Translations under genes and position numbers: made by a program
The notes under the pieces: model-generated
What the model was told of the DNA's origin: nothing
Seen by the model: only the letters and a program-made list of their open reading frames with translations
The model's database searches: none
Shown: piece after piece, positions 9,184 to 19,697 of the stretch
Numbering within the stretch: position 1 is the first letter of the stretch
Layout: every line of letters begins with the position of its first letter
DNA from: CAIODY01 sp046051225
Lineage (GTDB): Bacteria > Bacteroidota > Bacteroidia > Chitinophagales > CAIODY01
Reading direction: 5' to 3'
Length of the DNA stretch: 64,000 nt
Assembly: GCA_046051225.1 (NCBI GenBank)
Contig: JBJOOR010000008.1
Span: forward strand, 1-64,000

Positions 9184-10665
9184 TTATTTTCTTTTGTTAC
9201 TTCTAAATGATTTACCAGCTTGAAATCCATTGCCTTCAGGGCTGCCTAAACGAGCCATTACACAACGGAAACCAATAGTAGCAGTAGCTTGGTCTTCTTC
9301 TAAAAATCTACGAGTACCTGGTGCTAAAAAGTATGCTCTATCATTCCACGACCCACCTTTATAAACTCTTGTATTATCGTTTACCAATGATGATACTTGG
9401 TAGTTATAGGTAGCATCAGAATTTTTGTCACCATCATTAAAGTTAATATTATTTCCTTTGTTGTAATTTCTTCTGGTTAATAATTCGCTATCACTAACTG
9501 CACGATATTGTATTCTACCCAATGAATCTTTGTCTTCTAAAGAGCCATCATCTTTCTTTTTCTTGGTCGTGTAAACGTTACCACGGAAACTGTTTTCATC
9601 GCTAACATCTAATGGCGAAACAGCACGATAAACATCCATTGTCCATTCGCTTACATTACCAGCCATATTATATAAACCAAAATCATTTGGCATATACGAT
9701 TTTACAGGGGCTGTATAATCGGCATTATCATTTAATCCTCCAGCCACACCCATCAAATCACCTGCGCCACGTTTAAAGTTGGCTAACATGGCACCATGCC
9801 ATTGTTCGCCACCATCGCCCGAACTTCTTAAGCTATATCCATTCCATGAATAAATTTTTCTATGCAAATCATTTTCTTCGCCTTTTGCTGGGTTATTGCC
9901 AATGCTTGATAATGCTGCATATTCCCATTCGGCTTCGGTTGGCAAACGATAATCAGGCAGTAAAATTCCATCTTCCATTTTTACAGCTCTTACTGCTTTT
10001 CCATCTTCTTGTGTATAATCTCTACGCCCTACTTTTACATTGCCTGTATATTGACCATATAAATATGCTTCAGATTGAAAATTGTCTTGCGATGTAGCTG
10101 GGCTGTGGTCTAAAATTCCATCACGAATCATAATATATTCGTTTACACGATTGCCTCTCCATTTACAAAAATCAGATGCTTGCAACCAATTAATACCAAC
10201 TACTGGATAATCTTGGTAAGCAGGATGACGGAAATAATATTCAACAAATGGCTCGTTGTATGATAATTTATTACGCCATACTAATGTATCGGGCAATGCT
10301 TTCAACATTACCTCTGGATATTCAGCATAAGTGTGTGTAAGCCAAAATAAATATTCACGATATTGTTTATTGCTAACTTCTGTTTCATCCATATAAAATG
10401 ATGAAACGGTAACACGATGCGGAATGTTATTGAAATCCATCGTTACATCCTGTTCTACAGAGCCCATGGTAAATGTACCACCCTCAATAAACACTAAACC
10501 TGGCCCAGTTTCTTGTCCATCATAAGCATGGTCTTCAAAGCCACCCCATTTTGGGTCGTTGTATTTCCATCCTGTAGTGCTTGATTGACCTTTGTCGCCA
10601 CCTCCACAAGAAGCTAATACAGTAGTTATTGCAGCTAACAATAAAATCTGAAATTTTAATTTCAT
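9184..10665 (-). CDS. gldJ: T9SS / gliding lipoprotein GldJ (formylglycine-generating-enzyme fold)
   Basis: A 493-residue lipoprotein (lipobox LASC, Cys20) with a formylglycine-generating-enzyme/SUMF1 domain filling most of the rest: GLVFIEGGTFTMGS, VSSFYMDETEVSNKQYREYL, YPVVGINWLQASDFCKWRGNR, RLPTEAEWEYAAL, NMAGNVSEWTMDVYR, and the closing KGGSWNDRAYFLAPGTRRF...GFRCVMAR. The pattern and the gap between the first motifs fit GldJ rather than GldK. In studied Bacteroidota GldJ is an outer-membrane lipoprotein required for T9SS and gliding and for stability of GldK. The neighbourhood (porU and porV 1.2 kb away) supports the name. The SUMF1 fold here is structural; the catalytic cysteine pair of true FGEs is not apparent. 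Confidence 0.88.
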   Translation of the reverse strand: MKLKFQILLLAAITTVLASCGGGDKGQSSTTGWKYNDPKWGGFEDHAYDGQETGPGLVFIEGGTFTMGSVEQDVTMDFNNIPHRVTVSSFYMDETEVSNKQYREYLFWLTHTYAEYPEVMLKALPDTLVWRNKLSYNEPFVEYYFRHPAYQDYPVVGINWLQASDFCKWRGNRVNEYIMIRDGILDHSPATSQDNFQSEAYLYGQYTGNVKVGRRDYTQEDGKAVRAVKMEDGILLPDYRLPTEAEWEYAALSSIGNNPAKGEENDLHRKIYSWNGYSLRSSGDGGEQWHGAMLANFKRGAGDLMGVAGGLNDNADYTAPVKSYMPNDFGLYNMAGNVSEWTMDVYRAVSPLDVSDENSFRGNVYTTKKKKDDGSLEDKDSLGRIQYRAVSDSELLTRRNYNKGNNINFNDGDKNSDATYNYQVSSLVNDNTRVYKGGSWNDRAYFLAPGTRRFLEEDQATATIGFRCVMARLGSPEGNGFQAGKSFRSNKRK

Positions 10666-10710
10666 AATTATTCTATTAATTAAAAATTGTTTGGTTATAA
10701 ACTATTCAGG

Positions 10711-10718
10711 CAAATATA
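10711..10718 (-). promoter_or_regulatory. Probable -7 box of the gldJ promoter
   Basis: Read leftward this is TATATTTG, a match to the Bacteroidota -7 consensus TAnnTTTG, 45 bases before the gldJ start. The upstream -33 region has only TTTAG at an acceptable spacing, so the promoter is a partial match. Confidence 0.4.
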
Positions 10719-10735
10719 AAGCAAAAATCCTTATA

Positions 10736-11755
10736 TTATCTAAAGAAATTCGGGCATTTTATACGCCTGTTTTTCGATTTTGTTTCATTTCCGCCCCAAT
10801 CATTTCCTCCTTGAGCATGTTTCTTTTTTTGAAACATATACTGAATGCTTATTTCATGACCATTGCGCAGGTAAAAATAGGTTGATGAAATATTTAAGTC
10901 ATAGCTATATCCTGCTTTTAAAGTGCCATTTGAAAATCCTAAATAAAATATCAAGGCATCTCTGTTTTTGCCCGAGTTGCGCAATCCTAATCCTGCTTGC
11001 GCATTTCCTAAACCAGCCAAAGCATTGACATAAATTTCTTTCATTTTATTTTGTGATGAAAAAAATAAATTGGGTGAAAAGTACCAATCATCAGCCGATT
11101 TTATTTTTTGATTGGTTCTGAAAATATAACCTGTTTGAAAATTAATGGCTAATGGCAATGAATGAGATTTGCCAAAACCATCATCGGGCTTAGCTAAATG
11201 TAAAACACCTAATGCTGTATAAAAATCTTTATTGTAAAATATCAATCCCGAATTTACATCAAAAAACTGTTTGCTACTGTGTGGAATATTTGTTTCGGCC
11301 GATTGTAAGGGTTGATAAACCAATCCTGTTTTTGGATCAATCATATCATACACTACTATTTTTGAAACATTAAGTTGGTTGATATGGTAGGATGCTTCCA
11401 TTCCAAATCTGAAAGCAACCTTTTTATTGATTTGATTTTGATATGCATACGAAATGGCTGCTTCTTGGTTTTGAATAATGCCATCGGCTTCATCATCTTT
11501 AACAATTTTTAATCCAACGCCGCCATGAATTTTAGGTGTATAAAAATCGGCAACAATACCATAATTTACATACGCTGCTGGCATTGATTGATATTGATTT
11601 CTATAAATTAAACCTACTTTTGTATTTTGATGAATGCCTGCATAAGCAGGATTTGTGAATAATGGCAAATTAAAATATTGACTAAAATGCACATCTTGTG
11701 CTTTGCTATTAAAACACACACATAATAAAGCGATATAGAAATATATTTTTTTCAA
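10736..11755 (-). CDS. PorP/SprF family T9SS outer-membrane protein
   Basis: A 339-residue outer-membrane protein with signal peptide (cleaved after CFNSKAQ) and the PorP/SprF signature: DVHFSQYFNLPLFTNPAYAGI, then GLIYRNQYQ, GVGLKIVKDDEADG and repeated barrel strands. The SprF group helps secrete and anchor T9SS cargo carrying type B sorting domains; the second copy at 62701-63687 and the type B adhesin at 54219 fit that. The start codon is TTG, chosen because it gives MKK plus signal; no better ATG lies upstream. It is divergent from porU across a 114-base gap and 70 bases upstream of gldJ in the same direction. Confidence 0.85.
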   Translation of the reverse strand: MKKIYFYIALLCVCFNSKAQDVHFSQYFNLPLFTNPAYAGIHQNTKVGLIYRNQYQSMPAAYVNYGIVADFYTPKIHGGVGLKIVKDDEADGIIQNQEAAISYAYQNQINKKVAFRFGMEASYHINQLNVSKIVVYDMIDPKTGLVYQPLQSAETNIPHSSKQFFDVNSGLIFYNKDFYTALGVLHLAKPDDGFGKSHSLPLAINFQTGYIFRTNQKIKSADDWYFSPNLFFSSQNKMKEIYVNALAGLGNAQAGLGLRNSGKNRDALIFYLGFSNGTLKAGYSYDLNISSTYFYLRNGHEISIQYMFQKKKHAQGGNDWGGNETKSKNRRIKCPNFFR

Positions 11756-11869
11756 GAAAATTGTGATTATACAATATGCAATAATACAACGTGTTTTTTT
11801 AACTTAAATTACTTTTATAATTTTAATCATACAAATACTAATTTCATTTTTTTATCGTACTATAGTATT

Positions 11870-14800
11870 ATGAAACGGACTACAACTTTTATCATAGTTA
11901 TTGCAATTACTATCATTACAAATGTTGCTACTGCACAAAATTTTAATTCGGCCGCCATTCAATTAAAATGGCAAAGCCCTATTACTGTAAATACCGATGG
12001 TGGCTTAGCTATTCAGTATTTAAAATTTGATGATGCTGTTTTAAAAAATAGTGGTAATGCAAATCTGCCGTATTATTTTTTTAAACAAGAGGTTTCGGGT
12101 ATTTATAATTATGATATAAAAATAATATCCGAACAAACTGATTTGGCTACCGATGTATATGCTAAAAGTATGATTGCAAATAATTTTGAAATAAAATATG
12201 GTGTAGCCGAAGAACGAGGCAAGTATTTTTTAACAGCCTACGTATTACCATTAAAACGCAATGTAAATGGGCAATTAGAAAAACTAAATCAATTTGCATT
12301 ACAATGCACAGCCACTACAGCCAATAAATTTTTTAAACAAAAAAATGTAGCCAATAAAAAAAATATCAATCATTCTGTTTTAGCTTCTGGAAGCTGGTAT
12401 CAGTTTGCTACAACGGCTGATGGAATATATAAAATTGATGCATCAACATTACAGCTAATGGGTATTAATACTTCAACAATTAATCCTAAAAATATTAGAA
12501 TTTATAGCAATGGTGGTGGCAATATTCCCGAATCAAATTCAATAAACCGACCTGATGATTTAACTGAATTAGCCATACAAGTGGTAGGCGAAAATGATAA
12601 TAGTTTTGATAGCGGTGATTATATTTTGTTTTATGGTCAGCAGCCCGATAATGTGTTTTATAACAATACTTCAAAATTATTTTATCATGAAAAAAATTTA
12701 TATTCAAATAAAACATTTTACTATATCACTGCCGATTTAGGAGCAGGCAAACGAATTACAAATCAAGCATCAACAACGGGGGCAAATAAAACTGTTACAT
12801 CATTTGATGATTATCAATACAATGATGAAGATGGAATAAATTTGGCACATACAGGCAGAGGATGGTTTAATGCTAACGATTTTGACAACACACCTGTTCG
12901 CAATTATGGGTTTGTTTTCAACAATCTTATTACCTCTGAAAATATAAATTTTGCCACTTATGTAGCAGCGCAAAGTGTAGCGCCCACAGCGATGTCGGTA
13001 TTTTTTAATAGTAATAATATTGGCACATTAAATTTTGGAGCTTATGCACCTGGCTACGACCAACCAGTAGCTACAACGGATGCGTTGCAAAAAATTGTTA
13101 CATCAGGTGGCGATAATATTTCTGTTCAACTTTCTTTTTCAAAAAATTCAAATATTGCTGGTACAGCTTGGATTGATTATATTAGTGTGCAGGCTCGTAG
13201 GCAATTAATAATGAGCGGCAATCAAATGATTTTTAAAGATGCAAGAAGTGTAGGGGTAGGTAATATTTCTGATTTTATAGTTAGCAATGCAAGTGGCAAT
13301 ACTATTTGGGATATTTTAAATCCGCTTGAACCATTTGTACAACAGGGCAATTATAATGGTAGCCAATTTTCATTTACAATACCTACTGATACATTGCATC
13401 AATTTATTTCATTTAATGGTAATTCATTTTTAGCACCTGTTTTAATTGGTGCTGTTGCTAATCAAGATATTCATGCACAAATAAATAATTCGCCCGAATT
13501 AATAATTGTTTCCTATCCCGATTTTATGTCGGCAGCTTCGCAATTGGCTGCGTTTCATCAAAATACATTACATCAAAAAACTTTATTGGTATCAACCACA
13601 CAAGTATATCATGAATTTGGAAGTGGCAGACCCGATATTGGAGCTATACGAGATATGATGAAAACATTTTATGATGCGGCAGGAAACGATACATCTAAGA
13701 TGCCAAAATATTTATTGTTAGTAGGCGATGGTTCGTATGATAATAGAAATATTATTTCGGGCAATACAGCTTATATACCAACCTACGAAAGTAGCAGTAG
13801 TATTGCAAAAGCAAGCTCATTTACATCTGATGATTTTTATGGATTGCTTAGCAATAATGAAGGCGAAAGTATTGAAAGTGGTATTCAATATTTAGATATT
13901 TCGGTAGGGCGAATACCATGCAAATCATTACAAGAAGCTACTGAAGTAGTAAATAAAATAATAAGCTATAAATCGGCGGCTTCATTTGGTAATTGGCGAA
14001 ATGAAATAACTTTTGTGGCTGATGATGAAGACCAAAATACACATATAGATGCGGCTGATAATTTTGCAAATTCAATTTCAATTACGCATCCCGAAATTAA
14101 TTTAGATAAAATTTATTTCGATTCTTATAAGCAAGTTGAATCTTCATCAGGTTCAAGATATCCTGAAGTACACGATGCCATTATTAGAAGAATTGAAAAT
14201 GGAACTTTTGTGATGAATTATACTGGGCATGGCGGCGAAGGCGGATGGGCGCATGAACGTGTATTTGAAACACCAGATATTAATAATTTGGAAAATGAAA
14301 ATAAGCTGGCATTATTTGTAACGGCTACTTGCGAATTTAGCCGATTCGATATTCCTGAAATGGTAACAGGCGGCGAAGCATTATTGCTAAATCCAAAAGG
14401 TGGTGCTATTGCATTGCTTACCACCGTAAGGTTAGTATACACTGGTGGCAACGAAGAAATAAATGGCAATATTTATAAATACTTTTTCAAAAAAAATAGT
14501 GATGGCACACATCTATCAATTGGCGAAGTATTTAGGCTAGCAAAAAATGCAACAACTACAGATGAAAACAATAGAAAATTTACATTGCTCGGCGACCCAG
14601 CATTAGTATTAAATTTTCCAGAGTATAAAATCAGCAATCTTACCATCAATAAAAAAAGTATGAATAATGATACACTTAAAGCATTTGGAAAATATACTAT
14701 TACAGGCAAAGTAACTGATTTGCAAAATAATTTATTAAGTAGTTTTAATGGTATTGTGTACCCCACTATTTTTGATAAAACACAAATTGTTACCACACTT

Positions 14801-15712
14801 GCCAACGACCCATATCCACAATACCCAAGTGGCAGTAAAATCAAAAATTATGCATTGCAAAAAAATGCAGTATATAAAGGTAAAGCCAGCGTAAAGAATG
14901 GATATTTTAATTACACATTTATTGTTCCAAAAGATATTTCATACTCGGTAGGTAAAGGTAAATTTAGTTATTATGCAAATGATGCAACTTATGATGCTAT
15001 GGGCTTTGATGGCTCATTAAATGTAGGTAGCTATGCTGATTCGGTTATTAAAGATAAACAAGGGCCAGTAATAAAAGTGTATATGAACGATTTGAAATTT
15101 GCAAACGGAGGCACCACCAATACTAATCCAACATTAATTTTAAAACTGCAAGATGCAAGCGGAATAAACACGGCTGGTATTGGAATAGGGCATGATATTA
15201 CGGCTGTAATTGATAATGATACAAAAAATACAATTTCATTAAATGATTTTTATGAAGGTGATTTAGATAGTTATCAAAAAGGAAGTTTACATTATCCATT
15301 TAAAAATTTAGCCATTGGCAAACACACTTTGCGCATAAAAGCTTGGGATGTTTATGACAATTCAAACGAAACAGAAATTGAATTTACAGTAACCGAAAAA
15401 ACTGAAATGGCATTAACGCATGTGTTAAATTATCCTAATCCATTTACAACACATACCAAATTTTTATTCGAACATAATATGCCTGGGCAACAGCTACAAG
15501 TAAGCATTACAATATATACCATTACAGGCAAAGCCATTAAAACTATTCGGCAATATGTAACCACAGATGGATTTAGAAGCGATAGTATTGAATGGGATGG
15601 GCTAGATGATTTTGGCGATAAAATAGGCAGAGGAGTATATTTTTATAAACTTACTGTAAAAAATAATTCGGGGCTTTCAAATACTAAAATGGAGAAATTA
15701 GTAGTTCTATAA
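11870..15712 (+). CDS. porU: T9SS C-terminal signal peptidase PorU (C25/gingipain family sortase)
   Basis: A 1280-residue secreted protease that removes the C-terminal sorting domain from T9SS cargo and joins the cargo to A-LPS on the cell surface. Order: signal peptide (residues 1-22), beta-rich region with IYSNGGG, then the C25 peptidase unit starting near residue 540 (ELIIVSYPDF). His787 in YTGHGG and Cys821 in TATCEF are the expected catalytic pair. The C-terminal 100 residues form a FlgD-like Ig/FN domain (LNYPNPFTTHTKF, then GVYFYKLTVKN) rather than a cleaved sorting domain. Size and layout match known PorU. It is followed by porV at 104 bases. A start at ATG 11870 is unambiguous. Confidence 0.93.
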   Translation: MKRTTTFIIVIAITIITNVATAQNFNSAAIQLKWQSPITVNTDGGLAIQYLKFDDAVLKNSGNANLPYYFFKQEVSGIYNYDIKIISEQTDLATDVYAKSMIANNFEIKYGVAEERGKYFLTAYVLPLKRNVNGQLEKLNQFALQCTATTANKFFKQKNVANKKNINHSVLASGSWYQFATTADGIYKIDASTLQLMGINTSTINPKNIRIYSNGGGNIPESNSINRPDDLTELAIQVVGENDNSFDSGDYILFYGQQPDNVFYNNTSKLFYHEKNLYSNKTFYYITADLGAGKRITNQASTTGANKTVTSFDDYQYNDEDGINLAHTGRGWFNANDFDNTPVRNYGFVFNNLITSENINFATYVAAQSVAPTAMSVFFNSNNIGTLNFGAYAPGYDQPVATTDALQKIVTSGGDNISVQLSFSKNSNIAGTAWIDYISVQARRQLIMSGNQMIFKDARSVGVGNISDFIVSNASGNTIWDILNPLEPFVQQGNYNGSQFSFTIPTDTLHQFISFNGNSFLAPVLIGAVANQDIHAQINNSPELIIVSYPDFMSAASQLAAFHQNTLHQKTLLVSTTQVYHEFGSGRPDIGAIRDMMKTFYDAAGNDTSKMPKYLLLVGDGSYDNRNIISGNTAYIPTYESSSSIAKASSFTSDDFYGLLSNNEGESIESGIQYLDISVGRIPCKSLQEATEVVNKIISYKSAASFGNWRNEITFVADDEDQNTHIDAADNFANSISITHPEINLDKIYFDSYKQVESSSGSRYPEVHDAIIRRIENGTFVMNYTGHGGEGGWAHERVFETPDINNLENENKLALFVTATCEFSRFDIPEMVTGGEALLLNPKGGAIALLTTVRLVYTGGNEEINGNIYKYFFKKNSDGTHLSIGEVFRLAKNATTTDENNRKFTLLGDPALVLNFPEYKISNLTINKKSMNNDTLKAFGKYTITGKVTDLQNNLLSSFNGIVYPTIFDKTQIVTTLANDPYPQYPSGSKIKNYALQKNAVYKGKASVKNGYFNYTFIVPKDISYSVGKGKFSYYANDATYDAMGFDGSLNVGSYADSVIKDKQGPVIKVYMNDLKFANGGTTNTNPTLILKLQDASGINTAGIGIGHDITAVIDNDTKNTISLNDFYEGDLDSYQKGSLHYPFKNLAIGKHTLRIKAWDVYDNSNETEIEFTVTEKTEMALTHVLNYPNPFTTHTKFLFEHNMPGQQLQVSITIYTITGKAIKTIRQYVTTDGFRSDSIEWDGLDDFGDKIGRGVYFYKLTVKNNSGLSNTKMEKLVVL

Positions 15713-15816
15713 AATAATTACGTTGAAGTACTGATATAAATACGAGTACTTCGGTAATATCAATAAAAAAGAATTAGTATTTTTACAATCTCAATAACCA
15801 CAAAAATATTTTCAAA

Positions 15817-16992
15817 GTGAAAAAGTTTTTTTTATCAACCTCAATCGCATTGCTAAGTTTTGGAGCGGCTTCGGCACAAATCAAAACATCAGATATTAAT
15901 ACCATTAATACGGCAGTTCCATTTTTACGTATATCACCCGATGCCCGTTCGGGCGCTATGGGCGATGTAGGTATTGCACTATCGCCCGATGCAAGCGCTA
16001 CCTATTGGAACGCATCAAAATTAGCTTTTGCTGAAAAAAATATGGGTGTATCTATTACCTATACGCCATGGTTAAAGCAATTGGTAAACGATATTTATTT
16101 AGCTCATTTAAGTTTTTATAAAAAAATTGATAAGAATCAAACTTTAGCCACATCATTACGCTATTTTTCTTTAGGCTCTATCCAATTTACTGATGCACAA
16201 GGCAACAACCTTTCAAACTATTCGCCAAAAGAATTTGCTTGGGATGTATCGTATGCTCGATTGCTTTCAAAACATTTATCAGTATCGGTTACAGGCAGAT
16301 ATATATTTTCAAATTTAGCTTCTGGTTTCGAAGTAAGTGGTGTGCAAATAAATGCTGCTAAAGGTGCTGCAGCAGATGTAGGAATGTATTATAGAAAGAA
16401 TGTAAAATTAGGTAAACAAACAAAAGGCGTTTGGGCTTTAGGTGCAAATATTTCTAATTTAGGAACTAAAATTACCTATACCAAATCGGCAACAAACAAA
16501 GATTATTTGCCTGCTAATTTTGGAATAGGCACTGCATTGAAAATGGATTTTGATAAATATAATTCATTAGAATTGGCATTTGATATTAATAAATTATTAG
16601 TACCAACGCCCGATACCACTGCAACACAAGAATATAAAAAATATTCTCCATTAGAAGGTGCTATAAAATCATGGAGCGATGCACCTGGTGGGATGAAAGA
16701 AGAATTGAAAGAAGTATATATGTCGTTTGGGGCTGAATATTGGTATAATAAACAATTTGCAGTTCGTACGGGTATATTTTATGAAGACCCTACCAAAGGC
16801 AATAGAATGTATGCCACACTTGGTGTAGGTGTAAAATACAATGTATTTGGAATGAATTTTTCGTATCTAGTTCCTGCTTTTCGTAGAAACACTGTAAACG
16901 GAAGAAGCCCATTAGATAATACTTTGCGCTTTAGTTTATTATTCGATTTAGATGCATTAAAAGCCGATGAAGCACCGCCTGTAATGCCTTAA
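15817..16992 (+). CDS. porV: T9SS outer-membrane shuttle protein PorV
   Basis: A 391-residue FadL-like outer-membrane barrel. The mature N-terminus contains the PorV hallmark: NTAVPFLRISPDARSGAMG, then GIALSPDASATYWNASKLAF. PorV binds the sorting domains of cargo emerging from the SprA translocon and carries them to PorU. Start codon GTG at 15817, confirmed by the signal peptide that follows (KKFFLSTSIALLSFGAASAQ). Downstream of porU in the same direction; a strong bidirectional terminator follows, so porU-porV form the transcript end. Confidence 0.93.
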   Translation: MKKFFLSTSIALLSFGAASAQIKTSDINTINTAVPFLRISPDARSGAMGDVGIALSPDASATYWNASKLAFAEKNMGVSITYTPWLKQLVNDIYLAHLSFYKKIDKNQTLATSLRYFSLGSIQFTDAQGNNLSNYSPKEFAWDVSYARLLSKHLSVSVTGRYIFSNLASGFEVSGVQINAAKGAAADVGMYYRKNVKLGKQTKGVWALGANISNLGTKITYTKSATNKDYLPANFGIGTALKMDFDKYNSLELAFDINKLLVPTPDTTATQEYKKYSPLEGAIKSWSDAPGGMKEELKEVYMSFGAEYWYNKQFAVRTGIFYEDPTKGNRMYATLGVGVKYNVFGMNFSYLVPAFRRNTVNGRSPLDNTLRFSLLFDLDALKADEAPPVMP

Positions 16993-17011
16993 TTAAAATA
17001 TTGGTATACTA

Positions 17012-17045
17012 AAAAAAGCCGATTCAAATTTGAATCGGCTTTTTT
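17012..17045. terminator. Bidirectional terminator between porV and hpd
   Basis: A perfect palindrome with 17-base arms (A6-GCCGATTCAAA / TTTGAATCGGC-T6) lies between two convergent genes, so it can end both transcripts. Confidence 0.92.
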
Positions 17046-17067
17046 ATTGCCATAAATGAGTATAGCA

Positions 17068-18204
17068 TTATAAATTTCCTCTTAATGCTTGCTCTCTTTC
17101 TATTGATTCGAACAAGGCTTTAAAGTTGCCTTTGCCAAATGATTTAGCTCCTTTGCGTTGTATAATTTCGAAGAACATGGTTGGTCTGTCTTGCACAGGT
17201 TTAGTAAATATTTGTAATAAATATCCTTCATCATCTCTATCTACTAATATTCCTAATTTTTTTAGCGGCGCTATTTCTTCATCAATATTCCCAACTCTTT
17301 CCGTTAGTTCTTCATAATAACTATCGGGCACTTTTAAAAATTCAACACCTCTGTTTGTTAATTCAGTAACGGTAGCAACAATATCTAAAGTAGCTACGGC
17401 TATGTGTTGTACGCCTTGCCCTTGATAAAAATCTAAATACTCTTCAATCTGCGATTTCTTTTTTCCTTCGGCAGGTTCGTTAATTGGAAATTTAATAAAC
17501 CCATTTCCATTGCTCATTACTTTACTCATCAATGCTGAATATTCGGTTGAAATATCTTTATCATCAAATGATAGTAAATTATAAAAACCCATTACTTCTT
17601 CATAAAATTTCACCCACGTATTCATCTCGTTCCAACCCACATTGCCTACACAATGATCAACGTATAACAAACCTACATCAGCCACTTTTGCTACGTTTGT
17701 CCAAGGTTTATAACCTGGTAAAAATGCGCCGTTATAATTAGTTCGTTCAATAAAAATATGAACTACATCGCCATATAAATGAATACCACTTTTTTTCACT
17801 TCGCCAAATTCATCACTTTCGGTAACAGGCTGTAAATAAGGCTTAGCGCCACGTTTAACGGTTTCGTTAAATGCTTTTTCAGCATCATCTACCCATAATG
17901 CTAATACATGTACACCATCGCCATGCTTGTTGTGATGCTTAGCAATAAATGAATCGGGCGTTAATGATGAAGTTAATACCAATCGTATTTTTCCTTGTTG
18001 CAAAACGTACGAACATTTATCACGTAAGCCCGTTTCTAAACCTGCATAAGCCACAGGTTGAAAGCCAAAAACATATTGATAATACAAAGCCGATTGCTTG
18101 GCATTGCCCACATAAAGTTCAATATAATCAGTGCCTTTTAAGGGTAAAAAATCGGCGGCTGTATTTTCATTTGGTCTGGATGAATAAGCAGTTGTTGTTG
18201 ACAT
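17068..18204 (-). CDS. hpd: 4-Hydroxyphenylpyruvate dioxygenase
   Basis: A 378-residue non-haem Fe(II) dioxygenase that converts 4-hydroxyphenylpyruvate to homogentisate in tyrosine degradation. Two vicinal-oxygen-chelate domains are visible. The iron ligands are recognisable: His in YVDHCVGNV, His in GVQHIAVAT and Glu in FFEIIQRKG; the C-terminal GKGNFKALFESIEREQ helix covers the active site and is typical. Length is standard. No homogentisate pathway gene lies beside it; it stands alone between two terminating regions, so its partners are elsewhere. Confidence 0.95.
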   Translation of the reverse strand: MSTTTAYSSRPNENTAADFLPLKGTDYIELYVGNAKQSALYYQYVFGFQPVAYAGLETGLRDKCSYVLQQGKIRLVLTSSLTPDSFIAKHHNKHGDGVHVLALWVDDAEKAFNETVKRGAKPYLQPVTESDEFGEVKKSGIHLYGDVVHIFIERTNYNGAFLPGYKPWTNVAKVADVGLLYVDHCVGNVGWNEMNTWVKFYEEVMGFYNLLSFDDKDISTEYSALMSKVMSNGNGFIKFPINEPAEGKKKSQIEEYLDFYQGQGVQHIAVATLDIVATVTELTNRGVEFLKVPDSYYEELTERVGNIDEEIAPLKKLGILVDRDDEGYLLQIFTKPVQDRPTMFFEIIQRKGAKSFGKGNFKALFESIEREQALRGNL

Positions 18205-18230
18205 TTTTAAAAATTATTTGAATGGCAAAA

Positions 18231-19697
18231 TTAATGAACCTTTTTGTAAAGTCGAATTTCAACCAAGCCTTTATTCCACATTTTTTCCATTTTATAATTT
18301 TGATGCAATAAATTAATTTGTTGGGGTGTAAACGATGTTGAAATATTGCTTTGCAAAACGTAATCAAAAGCCTCCATATTACTTTGCGTAATAGTTGATA
18401 ATTGCACAGTAGATGAATTTAAAAACACTAACGAATCTGAAACATCAAACGGAAAACGAGTGCCACATGAATTGCCATTGATGTTATTTTTTTGCAGATA
18501 ATCAAATGCATTTTTTCTTAATTGATTGTAAGGCAAATGCGCCAAAGTGCTATCCCAGCCGATTCCGTATTTTTTAAATGGCAAAATAAAATTGGCTGAA
18601 ATCAAAACGGCCAAAAGAATTATTAAAGAAATAAATTTCCACTTTGATAATTGCGTTAAAATAAAATGACTTAAAAAAACAGGAATCAAAATAAATGATG
18701 GTAAAAAATAACGATGGCAAATAGGTTTACTCATGATGATGAAATTTAAGCTCAAACCAACCGTTGCTATCAACCAAATCCATAATAAAAAAGTGTAGTA
18801 ATTTTTGTTTTTGAAATTAGTATGATTAAAAAAATAAACCAACACTACAATCATCATCAACACATTTAATGCATGACCATTATCATAAAACCGAATGGTA
18901 ACAATGCCTGCATTTTTAATCATTTGCTGCAAGGAAGCAATGCCAACATTATCTTTGCCCCAAGTGCTATTGGGGTCGCTAATCCAATAACCTACATTTT
19001 TAAAATGAATGATTAACCAACATAAAAACAATGCTGCTGCTACTATAAATGGCGTTAGAATTTTAGCCGTATTTTTTATTGAAATTTTATTTTGAAAAAA
19101 TTGAAATATCAATAATGCAAATGCAAACGATAGCAAAAGCGGAATGCTGCGTAATTGTATAAAAGGCAAAATTAAAATGCTGAACCATAATAAAATTTCA
19201 TGCTGTGTTTTAAAATTAGTATTGCTCATTTTTTTCCAACATAAATTAATGGCTAATAAGCAAAATGCTACCATCGGAATTTCGTAACCTACTTGTGCTA
19301 ATTGCGATATTATTGTTGTATCAGCAAAAAACAAAATAAGGCTGAAGAGTAAAGCCCAGCGCTTTATTTCGGTTGAAAATAATTGGGTTGAACAAATATA
19401 TAATTGATGAATTAGCAACCACACAAATGGAATTTGCGAAAGATGACTTACTAATAAATTTCTACCAAACAGTTTCCAAATTATTGCTAAATATAAACTG
19501 ATGGGCGGTGGATGACCACAATCTAAAAAATTACCCATCGAAAAAATGTGAAAGCCTTTGTAATAAAAAAAACTGGCAGTGGCTGATGGAATAACAACAT
19601 TATCCCACATAAAACTATCATTACAGAAAATGATGGCTACAAAAACTGATAGCAAAAAGGTGATAAAAAGTGGAATATTTTTTTTGTAGAAAATCAT
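18231..19697 (-). CDS. Polytopic GT-C-type glycosyltransferase-like membrane protein
   Basis: A 488-residue protein with about ten transmembrane segments. Near the first segment it carries FMWDNVVIP and then FLDCGHPPPISLYLAIIWKLFG, the acidic/proline pattern of the first periplasmic loop in PMT/ArnT-like (GT39/GT83) enzymes that move sugars from polyprenyl phosphate to lipid or protein acceptors. The acceptor is not indicated. The start codon overlaps the end of the plug gene by 4 bases (ATGA), so the two are translationally coupled. Confidence 0.65.
   Translation of the reverse strand: MIFYKKNIPLFITFLLSVFVAIIFCNDSFMWDNVVIPSATASFFYYKGFHIFSMGNFLDCGHPPPISLYLAIIWKLFGRNLLVSHLSQIPFVWLLIHQLYICSTQLFSTEIKRWALLFSLILFFADTTIISQLAQVGYEIPMVAFCLLAINLCWKKMSNTNFKTQHEILLWFSILILPFIQLRSIPLLLSFAFALLIFQFFQNKISIKNTAKILTPFIVAAALFLCWLIIHFKNVGYWISDPNSTWGKDNVGIASLQQMIKNAGIVTIRFYDNGHALNVLMMIVVLVYFFNHTNFKNKNYYTFLLWIWLIATVGLSLNFIIMSKPICHRYFLPSFILIPVFLSHFILTQLSKWKFISLIILLAVLISANFILPFKKYGIGWDSTLAHLPYNQLRKNAFDYLQKNNINGNSCGTRFPFDVSDSLVFLNSSTVQLSTITQSNMEAFDYVLQSNISTSFTPQQINLLHQNYKMEKMWNKGLVEIRLYKKVH

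Noticed and set aside
18167..18367. Minus-strand frame across the HPPD and membrane protein junction
   Set aside because: It overlaps two well-supported genes in another frame.
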